This document shows, in pieces, positions 45,759-53,730 of a DNA stretch of 64,000 nucleotides; position 1 is the stretch's first letter, and every line of letters starts with the position of its first letter. The position numbers were made by a program, and so were the translations under genes. This stretch comes from Pseudidiomarina salinarum (lineage in GTDB: Bacteria > Pseudomonadota > Gammaproteobacteria > Enterobacterales > Alteromonadaceae), in NCBI RefSeq assembly GCF_000753715.1, contig NZ_JPER01000001.1:806001-870000 (forward strand). The letters are read 5' to 3'. The notes under the pieces are model-generated. The model made no database searches. It was not told where the DNA came from and worked only from the letters and a program-made list of their open reading frames with translations.

Positions 45759-47810
45759 ATGGCTGAACCCGAAGAAGTTGTCAGCGACGTTATCCGCCAT
45801 GCGACCGTCTATATCCGGCGGTACTGGCACCGCCACAGGCGCCAGCCCGACGGCCCGCCCAGGCTTCATCTGACCGATATTGCGGCGCGCCTGGATTTAT
45901 TCATTCACGCAGCTGTGGGTTTAAGCTACCCCATCCGGCCAGCGCAGTACCCTGCCCGGGCAACCTTGCTCGCTATCCTGTTTCGCAACCACAAAAAACC
46001 GCGACAACAGGTCAAGGTGCCCGCCACCAACGGCACCTCCATATGGTTGCCGCCTGCAGCAGAGAGTAGTGATCACGCACTAGTCACAAGTTTCTATCGG
46101 GTTATGGCTTTGCAGCAGGTTATCCGCGCCCGGCGTGGCAGCGCGACCACTTATCAACAAACCGCGATGTCGCCCCTGCTCGCCGATGTGTACCTGCTGC
46201 TTGAAGCCTGGTCTGCTGATCATGAACTTATCGATTTACTGCCGGGCATGAAAGAACAGCTCAACCGATTCCGCCAGCATTGCCTCGATAGCCGACCGCC
46301 GCTGGCACAGTTTCCGCGTGTACGGCAACCTCTGGAGGAATTTGCCCGGACACTTCTGAGCCTGGATTACCATGCTGCGAGCTCAGAGATTGCGGTGACC
46401 CCAACACCTGAAGAGTCTCTGGCCTATGCGCGCCAGATCATTAGCAGTGGTGCGCTGCTGGCATCGGCCACGCATGAGAAAAAATTGGGCCCCCGGCCGC
46501 TGGTTCGTGACTGGTGGACGGGTGATTTTCGCATGCCTGTGGATGAGATCGCGGTACCGCAATCCTCAGTCTATGCGGATGACCACTCACAGCCTACAGA
46601 AGTGCCACGCGGAGCCCGGCTAAACCGCCGGCCGGAAGAACGCGATCCCGTTGAAGATGAAGATGATGGTGAAAAAGAAGATGGCATCTGGATGGTTCAG
46701 GGCGATGAACCCCACCAGCATGCTGAGGATCCTTTTGGTTTGCAGCGCCCTACTGACCGTGATGATGAAACCAGTGCCGAAGAGTTTGGCGAGATGGTCT
46801 CTGAGTTGTCCGAAGCCCGATTAATTTCAACGCCAGGTCAACCAAAGGAAGTTCTGATATCCGATGATCCGCCCGACGCAAAAGCGCGACAACAACTGAA
46901 AGCCGCTATTGCTGAAGGCAAAGGCATTGTCTACCCCGAGTGGGATTATCGCACCAGCTCGTATATTGAATCCGGTGCCACGGTGCGCCTGCTGTCATCG
47001 CAGCAGGGATCACAGCAATGGGTTGATGACACGCGCCGTGAACATGAATCCATGCTGAATACCATCCGCAAGCGATTTGAAATGTTACAGGCACGACGTG
47101 TCCGCCACCGGCGGCAGCAGGATGGCGACGAAATCGACCTTGATGCCTACATTGAAAGTTACGCTGATTTTCGCGCGGGTAAGTCAATGTCTGATGCGCT
47201 CTATCAGATTCAGCGCACCGCCGACCGCAACCTGGCGATTACACTGCTGATCGATATCAGCGGCTCAACCGACAGCTGGATTTCAGAAAATCGCCGCATC
47301 ATAGATGTCGAGCGCGAGGCGCTGCTGCTGGTCTGTATAGCGTTAGAGGGGCTGGGTGAGCCCTATTCAGTACAGGCTTTTTCCGGTGAAGGGCCGCACG
47401 CGGTCACCGTGCAGCAAATCAAAGGCTTTGAAGAAAGCTTCAGTAACGACATCGCGCTGCGGATCAGCTCGCTGGAACCCCAGCATTACACCCGGGCTGG
47501 CGCTGCCATCCGCCATGCGACTGCAGGTTTAATGAAACAACCCGCGGTGCACCGGTTATTACTGGTACTTTCCGATGGTAAGCCAAGCGACAAAGACGAG
47601 TATGAAGGCCGTTACGGCGTCGAAGATATGCGCCAGGCCGTCACCGAAGCCCGGTTACAGGGAATCTCCCCTTTTTGCCTGACTATTGATCGCCAGGCGG
47701 CAAACTACCTGCCCCGCGTATTCGGCGCCCACCAGTATGCAATGCTGACCAGGCCTGAGCGGCTGTCAACTGTGCTGCTGGAATGGATGAAGCATCTGGT
47801 TACGATGTGA
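45759..47810 (+). CDS. norD: Nitric oxide reductase activation protein NorD
   Basis: NorD is a cytosolic VWA-domain partner of the NorQ ATPase, needed for NorB maturation. The 683-residue protein has a poorly conserved N-terminal region, an acidic central stretch (about 290-370, RDPVEDEDDGEKEDG) and a C-terminal VWA domain from about residue 490. Its MIDAS motif is LLIDISGSTDSW (DxSxS), and LVLSDGKPSDKDEYEGRYG is the second metal part. The start is 18 bases after norQ. No norE, norF, nnrS or NO regulator gene lies next to the cluster. Confidence 0.95.
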   Translation: MAEPEEVVSDVIRHATVYIRRYWHRHRRQPDGPPRLHLTDIAARLDLFIHAAVGLSYPIRPAQYPARATLLAILFRNHKKPRQQVKVPATNGTSIWLPPAAESSDHALVTSFYRVMALQQVIRARRGSATTYQQTAMSPLLADVYLLLEAWSADHELIDLLPGMKEQLNRFRQHCLDSRPPLAQFPRVRQPLEEFARTLLSLDYHAASSEIAVTPTPEESLAYARQIISSGALLASATHEKKLGPRPLVRDWWTGDFRMPVDEIAVPQSSVYADDHSQPTEVPRGARLNRRPEERDPVEDEDDGEKEDGIWMVQGDEPHQHAEDPFGLQRPTDRDDETSAEEFGEMVSELSEARLISTPGQPKEVLISDDPPDAKARQQLKAAIAEGKGIVYPEWDYRTSSYIESGATVRLLSSQQGSQQWVDDTRREHESMLNTIRKRFEMLQARRVRHRRQQDGDEIDLDAYIESYADFRAGKSMSDALYQIQRTADRNLAITLLIDISGSTDSWISENRRIIDVEREALLLVCIALEGLGEPYSVQAFSGEGPHAVTVQQIKGFEESFSNDIALRISSLEPQHYTRAGAAIRHATAGLMKQPAVHRLLLVLSDGKPSDKDEYEGRYGVEDMRQAVTEARLQGISPFCLTIDRQAANYLPRVFGAHQYAMLTRPERLSTVLLEWMKHLVTM

Positions 47811-47892
47811 CGCAACGGTAGCTATTACCGCTTATCTTGATAAATTAGCGTACATTCATACTATCAATCAGCCGTAAGTACCGAATAAGACT

Positions 47893-48354
47893 ATGAGCAT
47901 AATCGATTCTCAGGAATTTAAAGTTGCACCAGCGCGTTATGAGAATATCGCCGACATAACGGTTCTGGAAAAGCTCGTTTATCCAAAAGATGCTTATCCT
48001 GCCCTCTTTTTTTATCAGGCGCTGAGACAATGGCCTGAAACCTTCCTTATCGTGAAAAGCAAAGAACTAGTCGCAGGCTATAGCCTGTTGGTACCGGTTT
48101 CTGACTCCGCCCTGTCACTTATGTCGGTGCTGGTCGGTAAGCAGTATCAGGGCAAAGGGCTTGGTGCAAAACTGTTACGTGAATCGCTTGTGCTTGCGCG
48201 CTCTCTGAATTACCAGAGAATAGAACTGAGCGTATCACCAGATAACGAATCAGCGATTGCGCTGTATAACCGTTTAGGCTTTAAAGAGGCTGAGAGCGTA
48301 CGGGATTATCTTGGACCTGGTCAGGATCGCCTGGTAATGGTTTTGTTACTTTAA
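47893..48354 (+). CDS. GNAT family N-acetyltransferase
   Basis: The 153-residue protein has the GNAT acetyl-CoA-binding core VLVGKQYQGKGLGAKLLRESL, with the Q/RxxGxG/A loop QGKGLG. The later motif LSVSPDNESAIALYNRLGFKEAE is the usual motif B region. It resembles RimI-like N-acetyltransferases but the acceptor is unknown. The gene is free-standing, 83 bases past norD on the same strand. Confidence 0.86.
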   Translation: MSIIDSQEFKVAPARYENIADITVLEKLVYPKDAYPALFFYQALRQWPETFLIVKSKELVAGYSLLVPVSDSALSLMSVLVGKQYQGKGLGAKLLRESLVLARSLNYQRIELSVSPDNESAIALYNRLGFKEAESVRDYLGPGQDRLVMVLLL

Positions 48355-48425
48355 CGCCTGGGAAGTAAAGTCAGCGATTTTTTACTATGCTTACCCTGAA
48401 CTGAAACTCATAAACAGGAGGCATT

Positions 48426-49217
48426 GTGATACCTGATTTTGGAATGGGAACCTTTCGTCTCAAAGGTCCGACACTGACTGAACTGGTTACAGAAGCGGTT
48501 GAGATGGGCTACAAACATATCGATACCGCTCAGGCTTACGAAAATGAAGCCGACGTTGGCAGAGGTCTCGCGCAAACCAGGAGCGACGATGTATTTGTCA
48601 CCACTAAGGTCTGGTTTGACAGTTTTAAACACCAGCAAGTACTGGATAGCCTTAAGCAAAGCGCTGATAAACTGCAACGCGACTGTATCGACATGGCGCT
48701 CATTCACTGGCCTTCCCCCAACAACGAAGTGCCAATGGAAGAGACTCTGGATGCATTGGCTGAAGCCCGTCAGCAGGGTTTGATTAAGCACTTTGGCGTA
48801 TCCAACTTCACCATCGGTTTAATGGAGCGCGCCATTAAGCATGTCGGGGCCGACAACATTATGACCAATCAGATTGAAGTCCACCCCTTTATGCAGAACC
48901 GTAAAGTGACCGAAGCCTGTAAAAACAAGGGTATCAGGGTCACCGCTTATCTGCCTGTTGCCAAAGGCAAAGTAGTTGAAAACGATACGCTGCGTGCCAT
49001 TGCGTCCCAGCACAACGTGACTGCCGCGCAAGTTACGATCGCCTGGGAGCTGCAAAAGGGCTTTGTCAGTATTCCTTCAACGACGAAAACCGACCATTTG
49101 CGAAGTAACTTTAAGGCGCAAAAGATCGAGCTAACGGATCAGGACATGGCCGACATTGACGGCCTGGATCGAAATGAACGGATAATTGATCCGGATTTCG
49201 CGCCGGAATGGGATTGA
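48426..49217 (+). CDS. dkgB: Aldo/keto reductase DkgB-like
   Basis: A 263-residue TIM-barrel NADPH-dependent reductase. The full length aligns with E. coli DkgB (267), including GTFRLKG, IDTAQAYENEADVG, TTKVWF, LIHWPSPNNEVP, SNFTI and the C-terminal FAPEWD. The catalytic tetrad Asp (DTAQAY), Tyr (QAYEN), Lys (TTKVW) and His (IHWP) is intact. DkgB reduces methylglyoxal and 2,5-diketo-D-gluconate. An AGGAGG-like site lies 5 bases before the ATG. It ends 22 bases before the prophage attachment repeat. Confidence 0.92.
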   Translation: MIPDFGMGTFRLKGPTLTELVTEAVEMGYKHIDTAQAYENEADVGRGLAQTRSDDVFVTTKVWFDSFKHQQVLDSLKQSADKLQRDCIDMALIHWPSPNNEVPMEETLDALAEARQQGLIKHFGVSNFTIGLMERAIKHVGADNIMTNQIEVHPFMQNRKVTEACKNKGIRVTAYLPVAKGKVVENDTLRAIASQHNVTAAQVTIAWELQKGFVSIPSTTKTDHLRSNFKAQKIELTDQDMADIDGLDRNERIIDPDFAPEWD

Positions 49218-49239
49218 TAAAAGCTTTAGATTAGAATTG

Positions 49240-49300
49240 GAAGTGGTGCCCGGAGCCGGACTTGAACCGGCACGCTGTTGCCAGCGAGGGATTTTAAATC
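49240..49300. repeat. Left attachment repeat (attL-like copy of the tRNA-Leu 3' part)
   Basis: This 61-bp block is identical to 53731-53791. It carries the tRNA-Leu 3' part, from the anticodon stem-loop to the CCA, and then 4 more bases. It stops being identical at 49301. It is not a working tRNA because the 5' part is missing. Confidence 0.95.
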
Positions 49301-49341
49301 ATGTCGGGCATCTAGGTTTATCAGCAGCTTACGCTTCTTTT

Positions 49342-49412
49342 TTAGAAGACTTCCACCCTTTTAGGTTTTGTAAGCTGTTGATTTGCTGATCCCGGCCGAC
49401 TTAATCTTCTAA
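49342..49412. repeat. Candidate integrase arm sites, left side
   Basis: TTAGAAGA (49342-49349), inverted, and TCTTCTAA (49405-49412), direct, lie 40-110 bases inside the left repeat. The same octamer occurs three times inside the right repeat. Lambda-like integrases bind arm-type repeats on both sides of the core, so these are candidates. Confidence 0.6.
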
Positions 49413-49445
49413 CAATTTTAGTCTGATTTTTGAGCATGCGCTGCT

Positions 49446-49476
49446 GTAAAAATAGCCCGGCCGAATCCGGGGCTTT
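49446..49476 (-). terminator. Terminator of the 49486-49947 gene
   Basis: AGCCCGG (49454-49460) pairs with CCGGGGCT (49467-49474) with one bulge. On the minus strand the stem is followed by ATTTTTA. It lies 10 bases past the stop. Confidence 0.7.
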
Positions 49477-49485
49477 ACTTCTTCA

Positions 49486-49947
49486 CTATGGATTCTGTTT
49501 CGGGGCTTTGCGTAATTCATCAAGTTTACTGAATGCTAGTTTCATAAAGTAAGTCAAAATAATCTCGCTATATAATCCTAGATCACTTTTATCCTTATAT
49601 TCTGCAAGTCGAATATTGATGTTTCCTTCATAACCTTCGGCTTCGGGAATTACAATGTGAGAATTTCTATCGACAACGAATCTTTCTAGTTCGATAATAT
49701 CGGAACTAGGTTCTTCCCGCATCGTAATCGTAAGAGTTCTATGAAGTTCATTTTCAGATTGCAAAAGCTGGCCGTGCAATACTAATAGAACTCCAAACCC
49801 TCTTATTTCGGTTTTGTTTTTTTCCTTGATATTTGGAATTTCAATACCATATTCTTCGGCAGGAAAATGCGTCAGAATCTCTTTAAAGTGTTCAAATTCT
49901 CTATCTATCTGATCCTGCTTTTTCTTTAATTCATTTAACAAACCCAT
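49486..49947 (-). CDS. Unknown prophage-region protein (153 aa), paralogue of the 50193-50636 product
   Basis: I do not recognise the family. The start is set at the ATG at 49947, because AGGGAG lies 7 bases upstream (MGLLNELKKKQDQIDREFEH); a frame running to 50022 has no such site. The N-terminus is a charged helix, followed by a beta-rich body (IRGFGVLLVLHGQLLQSENE) and a helical end (YSEIILTYFMKLAFSKLDEL). Three positions line up with the next gene's product (RGFGVLLVLHGQLL, SEIILTYFMKLAFSKL), so the two are probably distant paralogues. It is AT-rich compared with flanking genes. No membrane segment or signal peptide. Confidence 0.6.
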   Translation of the reverse strand: MGLLNELKKKQDQIDREFEHFKEILTHFPAEEYGIEIPNIKEKNKTEIRGFGVLLVLHGQLLQSENELHRTLTITMREEPSSDIIELERFVVDRNSHIVIPEAEGYEGNINIRLAEYKDKSDLGLYSEIILTYFMKLAFSKLDELRKAPKQNP

Positions 49948-50058
49948 AACTATGCTCCCTGCGGTTGCTATATTGTGGTTATTATGTAAAAAAATAGTGC
50001 TCCACTTCTGTCTGTTTAGCAAATTTAAAAAGTCGTTCGGTACCGCCTACTCGCCTTA

Positions 50059-50091
50059 ATAAAAAAGCCCGACCGAAGCCGGGACTTTTAG
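50059..50091 (-). terminator. Terminator of the 50193-50636 gene
   Basis: A GC-rich stem (AGCCCG with CGGGACT, one bulge) is followed on the minus strand by six T (A tract at 50061-50066). It resembles the terminators at 49446 and 50745 in sequence. Confidence 0.65.
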
Positions 50092-50192
50092 TTCACATCG
50101 GATAGTTGCGGCTATGACAGTAACCGCAGGTAAATACTGCTATCGCGCCAGCAATTTAGCAATCCTAAAAAGCCGTAGCTTACCTTGCTCTA

Positions 50193-50636
50193 TTAATGGA
50201 GCTCTTCACGCTTCGTTAGAGCTAGCCCCACGATCGCTGAGATAACCTCACCGCTGATTGTGGGCCATCGTCCTTTGAAAGTAGCCCCCCACATATCTAC
50301 AGTAATCGGATTATTGGACTGCTTGATGGCTGGGACTATCAGCTTGCGCTTTTCTTTTGGGTAAAGCGTAGCGATCCGAACCAACCGGTCACCATCGACT
50401 CCAGACTGCGCCTTAAGAAATATCGCTTGTCGTATATCGCCTTTTTCCTTATCAATTAAAAGGTAAGGCTCCAGCAGTAAGCGCATTCCGAAGGCGGTAA
50501 TTTCGAGTTGATCTGGGTTCGCATTATCGATCCTAATGTATTGCCGTTCGCCCCTGTAAGTGGCAATTACTTTTGTGAGCATTTTGAAAAATGTTTCCAA
50601 GTCGCCCTGTGCTTCATTCAGTTCTTCTATCGTCAT
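50193..50636 (-). CDS. Unknown prophage-region protein (147 aa)
   Basis: I do not recognise the family. The product starts MTIEELNEAQGDLETFFKML, has a mixed alpha/beta middle (LEITAFGMRLLLEPYLLIDK) and a C-terminal helix (SGEVISAIVGLALTKREELH). The positions of the FGxxLLL strand and the C-terminal helix parallel the 49486 gene product, which suggests duplication and divergence. No catalytic motif or membrane helix is evident. It has its own terminator, so it may be a single-gene transcript expressed from the lysogen. Confidence 0.6.
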   Translation of the reverse strand: MTIEELNEAQGDLETFFKMLTKVIATYRGERQYIRIDNANPDQLEITAFGMRLLLEPYLLIDKEKGDIRQAIFLKAQSGVDGDRLVRIATLYPKEKRKLIVPAIKQSNNPITVDMWGATFKGRWPTISGEVISAIVGLALTKREELH

Positions 50637-50744
50637 AAAAATATTCCTATTAGTTGGATTTGAAAATTAAACCAAGCAAAGAAATTATTTTGCTTACCTC
50701 TATTTAGTAATATTCGAATTTAAAAATCCTCTGGCGTCTTTTCA

Positions 50745-50775
50745 TTCAAAAAAACCGGCCGGAGCCGAGCTTTTA
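50745..50775 (-). terminator. Terminator of the tail-gene run
   Basis: On the minus strand CGGC-TCCG-GCCG forms a short stem and is followed by a run of seven T (A tract at 50748-50754). It lies 16 bases after the stop of the gene ending at 50791. Confidence 0.6.
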
Positions 50776-50790
50776 CGCTTTCGATGATGG

Positions 50791-51048
50791 CTACACTTCA
50801 GCCGGTTCAGGCCAGAGCGTCGCTTCCCGCGCTTCCCAAGTCGCCTGGTCAGCGAACTGATAACAGACAGGAACTGCGCCGCCATCGCCATAACCCCGAT
50901 GTGACGTTGTGCGGGTTAAGCTTAAAGTAGCAAGCTCAGGCACCTCTGCAGGGAAGTTAATATGCCAACCGTTGATATAGGTTGCATCGGTTGTTTCGGT
51001 CGCAGGCTGTTCAAGGATCAGCCCAATTACATCGGGTTGAATGATCAT
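50791..51048 (-). CDS. Unknown small prophage protein (85 aa)
   Basis: This short ORF starts MIIQPDVIGLILEQPATETT and ends ATLWPEPAEV. It is beta-rich and Trp-containing, with no known motif. Its ATG overlaps the original reading frame of the preceding gene (TTATGA), as in phage tail operons. The product probably belongs to the tail module, but it is not recognised. It ends at a terminator. Confidence 0.55.
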   Translation of the reverse strand: MIIQPDVIGLILEQPATETTDATYINGWHINFPAEVPELATLSLTRTTSHRGYGDGGAVPVCYQFADQATWEAREATLWPEPAEV

Positions 51049-51283
51049 AACGTGCTTAACTCCTGTAAACGGGCGTCAGAAACGGCGGTTGTTTCGTATT
51101 CGATTTGCTTGATTGCTTCGTTAAGAAGCTGGCCCGATCCGCCAGTGAACCTATCTGGCGTTTGTTCGGGTTACTAGCAAAAAAATCATTACCGTTCGGG
51201 AACTTGAACTCACCGAACAGCGCCAGGCGCTTCTCCGGCGTGTTCTCGATTAGCTCTGTGATGCTTGGGTCGTCAAACCTCAT
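51045..51283 (-). pseudogene. Frameshifted small phage gene
   Basis: The ORF starts MRFDDPSITELIENTPEKRL and stays coherent to about ADRA (codon near 51131). It then runs into low-quality sequence to a stop at 51056. Reading one frame over from the same point gives QLLNEAIKQIEYETTAVSDA and ends at a TGA that overlaps the next ATG (51045-51048, ATGA). Both halves look like native protein, so one base has been lost near 51130-51134 (GGCC run). The original product was about 79 residues. Function is unknown, but it starts 4 bases inside the stop of the tail gene upstream, so it is in the same phage operon. Confidence 0.7.
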
Positions 51284-51831
51284 ATATTCATTGCCTCAAT
51301 GAAGTCGATCTGAATACCGCGCACGATCTTCTTATTGCCAGACCGGTTAGGTAGGCTTGATGGATTCTCAATGCGAAAGGCCCCTCGGGTATTATGGGTA
51401 ATGATGGGCTGGTTCAGTGTTACCGGATTACGGATCTCTGGCATGACCTTAAAGACTGTCCGGCCGGTGCAGTCGGCAGTGGTATCCTCGGTGACTTTGA
51501 ATAGCTGATTGCCGACCTGAAATCGGTCGCCAGCATTAGCTACCAGTTCACCTGGTGTGGCGCCAGCAACTTTCAATGAGGTGCCGTACTGCCCTTCTTC
51601 ATCACAGACCAGGCCTGTGGACTGCAACGCAGCGTTCTGGTGCGCCGTATCCGGGATCATGGTGATACCGACGTGGCCACGCAAAGATGCCAGGTGCGCA
51701 TCGAGAATGCGGAACTCATCGCGGGTCAGGAAGTTGAACGTAAGGGAGCAACGCCATTTATCACCAGGCTCTTCCCAGACTTCTTCCATCTTGTTGTAAG
51801 GCGAGAAAAGAAGCTCGGTCGCGGTGACAAT
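51280..51831 (-). pseudogene. Phage tail protein, 5'-truncated
   Basis: The frame is open from 51831 but has no credible start codon there: it begins IVTATELLFSPYNKMEEVW, right after an in-frame TAA. An internal ATG at 51789 yields 169 residues. The pattern 'SPF/Yxxx..G..WxxxLTFxxLTRDE.....ahLasLrG' (WRCSLTFNFLTRDEFRILDA) is typical of a family of phage tail proteins near the end of the tail operon. The first 15-20 residues are missing, so it is either truncated or disrupted. It is followed by the frameshifted gene with a 4-base overlap. Confidence 0.6.
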
Positions 51832-52079
51832 TTAAAAGCCGGAGCGGGATACCGGCAGATCAGGAAACTGGACTATCAGGCGCATCCCTCAACATCGTGT
51901 TAGCAGGGATTGTGTGTTTCGTTAGGGCAGCAAACTACCCGTGTTTTTTCCGGCGCCTACTCAGCCGGCGAGCGTGATGGGTTGGCTTTACCTGCGTTTC
52001 GTCTTACAGTGCTGAACAGGCTCAGGCTTCAGCTAACAGCTTTACACGGGAGTAATTTAATATTTCATAGGATGAACTA
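51832..52079. other. Gap without a recognisable gene
   Basis: About 250 bases separate the truncated tail gene from the opposite-strand cargo gene. I see no coding sequence, tRNA or clear terminator. The last 30 bases must hold the cargo gene's promoter; AGGA lies 8 bases before its ATG. This gap is probably where the cargo gene was inserted into the tail operon. Confidence 0.5.
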
Positions 52080-52994
52080 ATGGAAAAAAGTAACTCATTT
52101 CTAAAAAGCACCTGGTTTTTGGCGCTCATTTTCATATTGATTGCGACAGTCATTATTAGTGTATACGCGTATATTGCATACGAAAACCCGCTGTTCGGTG
52201 AGCCCTCGCCAGAGGGGTTTGGGAATTTCGGAGCGTATATAGGAGGCACGGCAGGTGCTTTATTCGGTATCGTTTCGGCTATATTGCTTTTCAAAACCTT
52301 TACGTCACAGCGAGAGCAGCTAGCTCTTACTCAGCAGGAGGTGGAATTTGCAATAGCTAAAAATCATCTTCCTGACTTGCAGTCAAAAATAGAAGAAGCA
52401 TTTGGTAAAGATATAGTCCTTTGGTATACAAGCAAATCTTTACCCGCTCCAGACCCTAAAAAAATGCTTTTTGAGTTCCAAGGAAGCGGCAATCCAAGTC
52501 TATTTTTAACGGCTTTCCACCTGAGAATTAGAACGACAATTGAACCGTTACCCACGATAAATTCATTGCGAGATTACCAACATCATGGTGATTACATTCT
52601 TTCGAATGAAGAAGCTGCGGACATGTTTGCGTATAAGGTTGCTAAGTCTGTCGCTAATTATGAACATCATATAAGCAACGAGGAAATCTATAAGTACTTT
52701 GAATCACTGTCAAAGCGAGTAATTTCCGTTTACAAGGTAACGCACAGACTTCATGTTAATTTAAATATTCCTCTCATCTATTTGACCGGCTACTTGGAGT
52801 GGTTAAGGGAGCATCTATCTCCATTAGTCGACATCTATACTTTAGCCGCTACCACCACCCTCAGGCCGGGCTTAAAAAGCACAGCTGAAAGGTTGGAGCA
52901 AGCTGAATCACAAATCTCAGAATGGCTTGGAGACGAAGGTGCTACAAGTTTATCCCTTCGACTTCAACGTCTGGTAGATTCGTCCGCCGGATGA
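52080..52994 (+). CDS. Two-TM cargo protein, possible abortive-infection (putAbiC-like) gene
   Basis: The 304-residue product has two N-terminal hydrophobic helices (about 12-32 and 48-70), joined by a short loop with PEGFGNFGAYIGGTAGALF. The FGxxxGGxxG pattern and the following LLFKTFTSQREQLALTQQEV coiled segment resemble the 2TM module of putative phage abortive-infection proteins. The remaining 220 residues are mostly helical, cytosolic and not recognised. It is AT-rich, transcribed against the tail genes, and sits inside the tail operon. The last 12 residues read into tail-fragment DNA (45-base overlap on the other strand), so the native C-terminus may be altered. The defence role is an inference from location and the membrane module only. 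Confidence 0.55.
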   Translation: MEKSNSFLKSTWFLALIFILIATVIISVYAYIAYENPLFGEPSPEGFGNFGAYIGGTAGALFGIVSAILLFKTFTSQREQLALTQQEVEFAIAKNHLPDLQSKIEEAFGKDIVLWYTSKSLPAPDPKKMLFEFQGSGNPSLFLTAFHLRIRTTIEPLPTINSLRDYQHHGDYILSNEEAADMFAYKVAKSVANYEHHISNEEIYKYFESLSKRVISVYKVTHRLHVNLNIPLIYLTGYLEWLREHLSPLVDIYTLAATTTLRPGLKSTAERLEQAESQISEWLGDEGATSLSLRLQRLVDSSAG

Positions 52995-53180
52995 GAAATC
53001 ATCGATGAGCTCGGCCCTGAAGCGCTCGTTCGCAGCTTCCACGGCCTGCTCCACTTCGGCACGGTTGCCACCGGCACCACCCTCGAAGGTGTATTGGTTA
53101 GCGATCTCGACCCGAATACCACCACCAACCCAACCACCCGCTGAAGCTGACTGTTCTTTCTGACGCTTGATATGGTCCAC
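52950..53180 (-). pseudogene. C-terminal fragment of a phage tail (tape-measure-like) protein
   Basis: This 76-residue frame starts MDHIKRQKEQSASAGGWVGG and contains QYTFEGGAGG followed by RAEVEQAVEAANERF and a short tail ending QTLKSKG. The 'NxFxGGxxxxxAEVEQAVxxA' style is common at the C-terminus of tail tape-measure proteins. Upstream of 53180 the sequence becomes integrase coding DNA on the other strand, so the gene is cut there. Tape-measure identity is moderate confidence. Confidence 0.45.
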
Positions 53181-53654
53181 CAGGAACTCGCCTACCTATG
53201 CTGTGCGCGCCAGTCTGACGTTCTCACACTGCGTAAATCGCATATTCTCGAAGAAGGGCTGTTCATCACATAGGGTAAGACCGGCAAAGAGCAGGTAAAG
53301 TCCTGGTCCCCTCGCCTGCATGCAGCCATGGCCATGTCGAAACGATTGCCGATCAAGAGCGGGATGGCCAGCCAATTCGTCATTCATAAGACCGATGGTA
53401 GCAGGTACACGCGCAATGGCTTTAATACGATGTGGTCGAAGGCTCGCAGCGAGGCTCGACTGAAGACCGGCCTGCCGCTCGATTTCACCTTTCACGACAT
53501 CAAAGCCAAGGGTATTTCAGATCTGGATGGTGAGCTGCATGAGAAGCAGCGCGTAAGTGGGCATAAGAGTGCATCACAGACTGCGCGTTACGATCGGAAA
53601 ACCGATATTGTGCCGGCAGTGGATGGCTTTAATGACCGCAAAAAAGGCGGTTAA
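53172..53654 (+). pseudogene. Tyrosine-recombinase integrase pseudogene
   Basis: The plus-strand frame from about 53172 reads QELAYLCCARQSDVLTLRKS, which is the region around the first catalytic Arg. A TAG interrupts it at 53271 (just before GKTGKEQ), probably from CAG. It resumes as WSPRLHAAMAMSKRLPIKSG and runs to 53654. Catalytic motifs FHDIKAKGISD and SGHKSASQTARYDRK (Tyr) are present near the end. The N-terminal half is missing. Only about 160 residues of an expected 300 or more remain. It lies next to the tRNA-Leu attachment site, as an integrase should. Confidence 0.88.
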
Positions 53655-53686
53655 TCTTCTAAGATTATCTTCTAAGTATCTTCTAA
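53651..53686. repeat. Candidate integrase arm sites, right side
   Basis: TCTTCTAA occurs three times in the same orientation (53655-53662, 53668-53675, 53679-53686), spaced 13 and 11 bases. The first overlaps the last codons of the integrase. The same octamer occurs inside the left repeat. This fits arm-type integrase sites. Confidence 0.65.
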
Positions 53687-53730
53687 TAGGGGGTAACGCG
53701 AAAACTACTGAATTGCTGAAAGCCTTGCTA

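Noticed and set aside
49186-49389. A plus-strand open frame across the left repeat
   Set aside because: It reads through the tRNA-Leu fragment and the end of dkgB and has no ribosome site. It is a shadow of those features.
53505-53520. Loss of the second catalytic Arg in the integrase (HDIK in place of HxLR)
   Set aside because: As I recall, HDLKAKG-type motifs occur in a normal branch of phage integrases, so Lys there is not evidence of decay. The TAG at 53271 is the real lesion.
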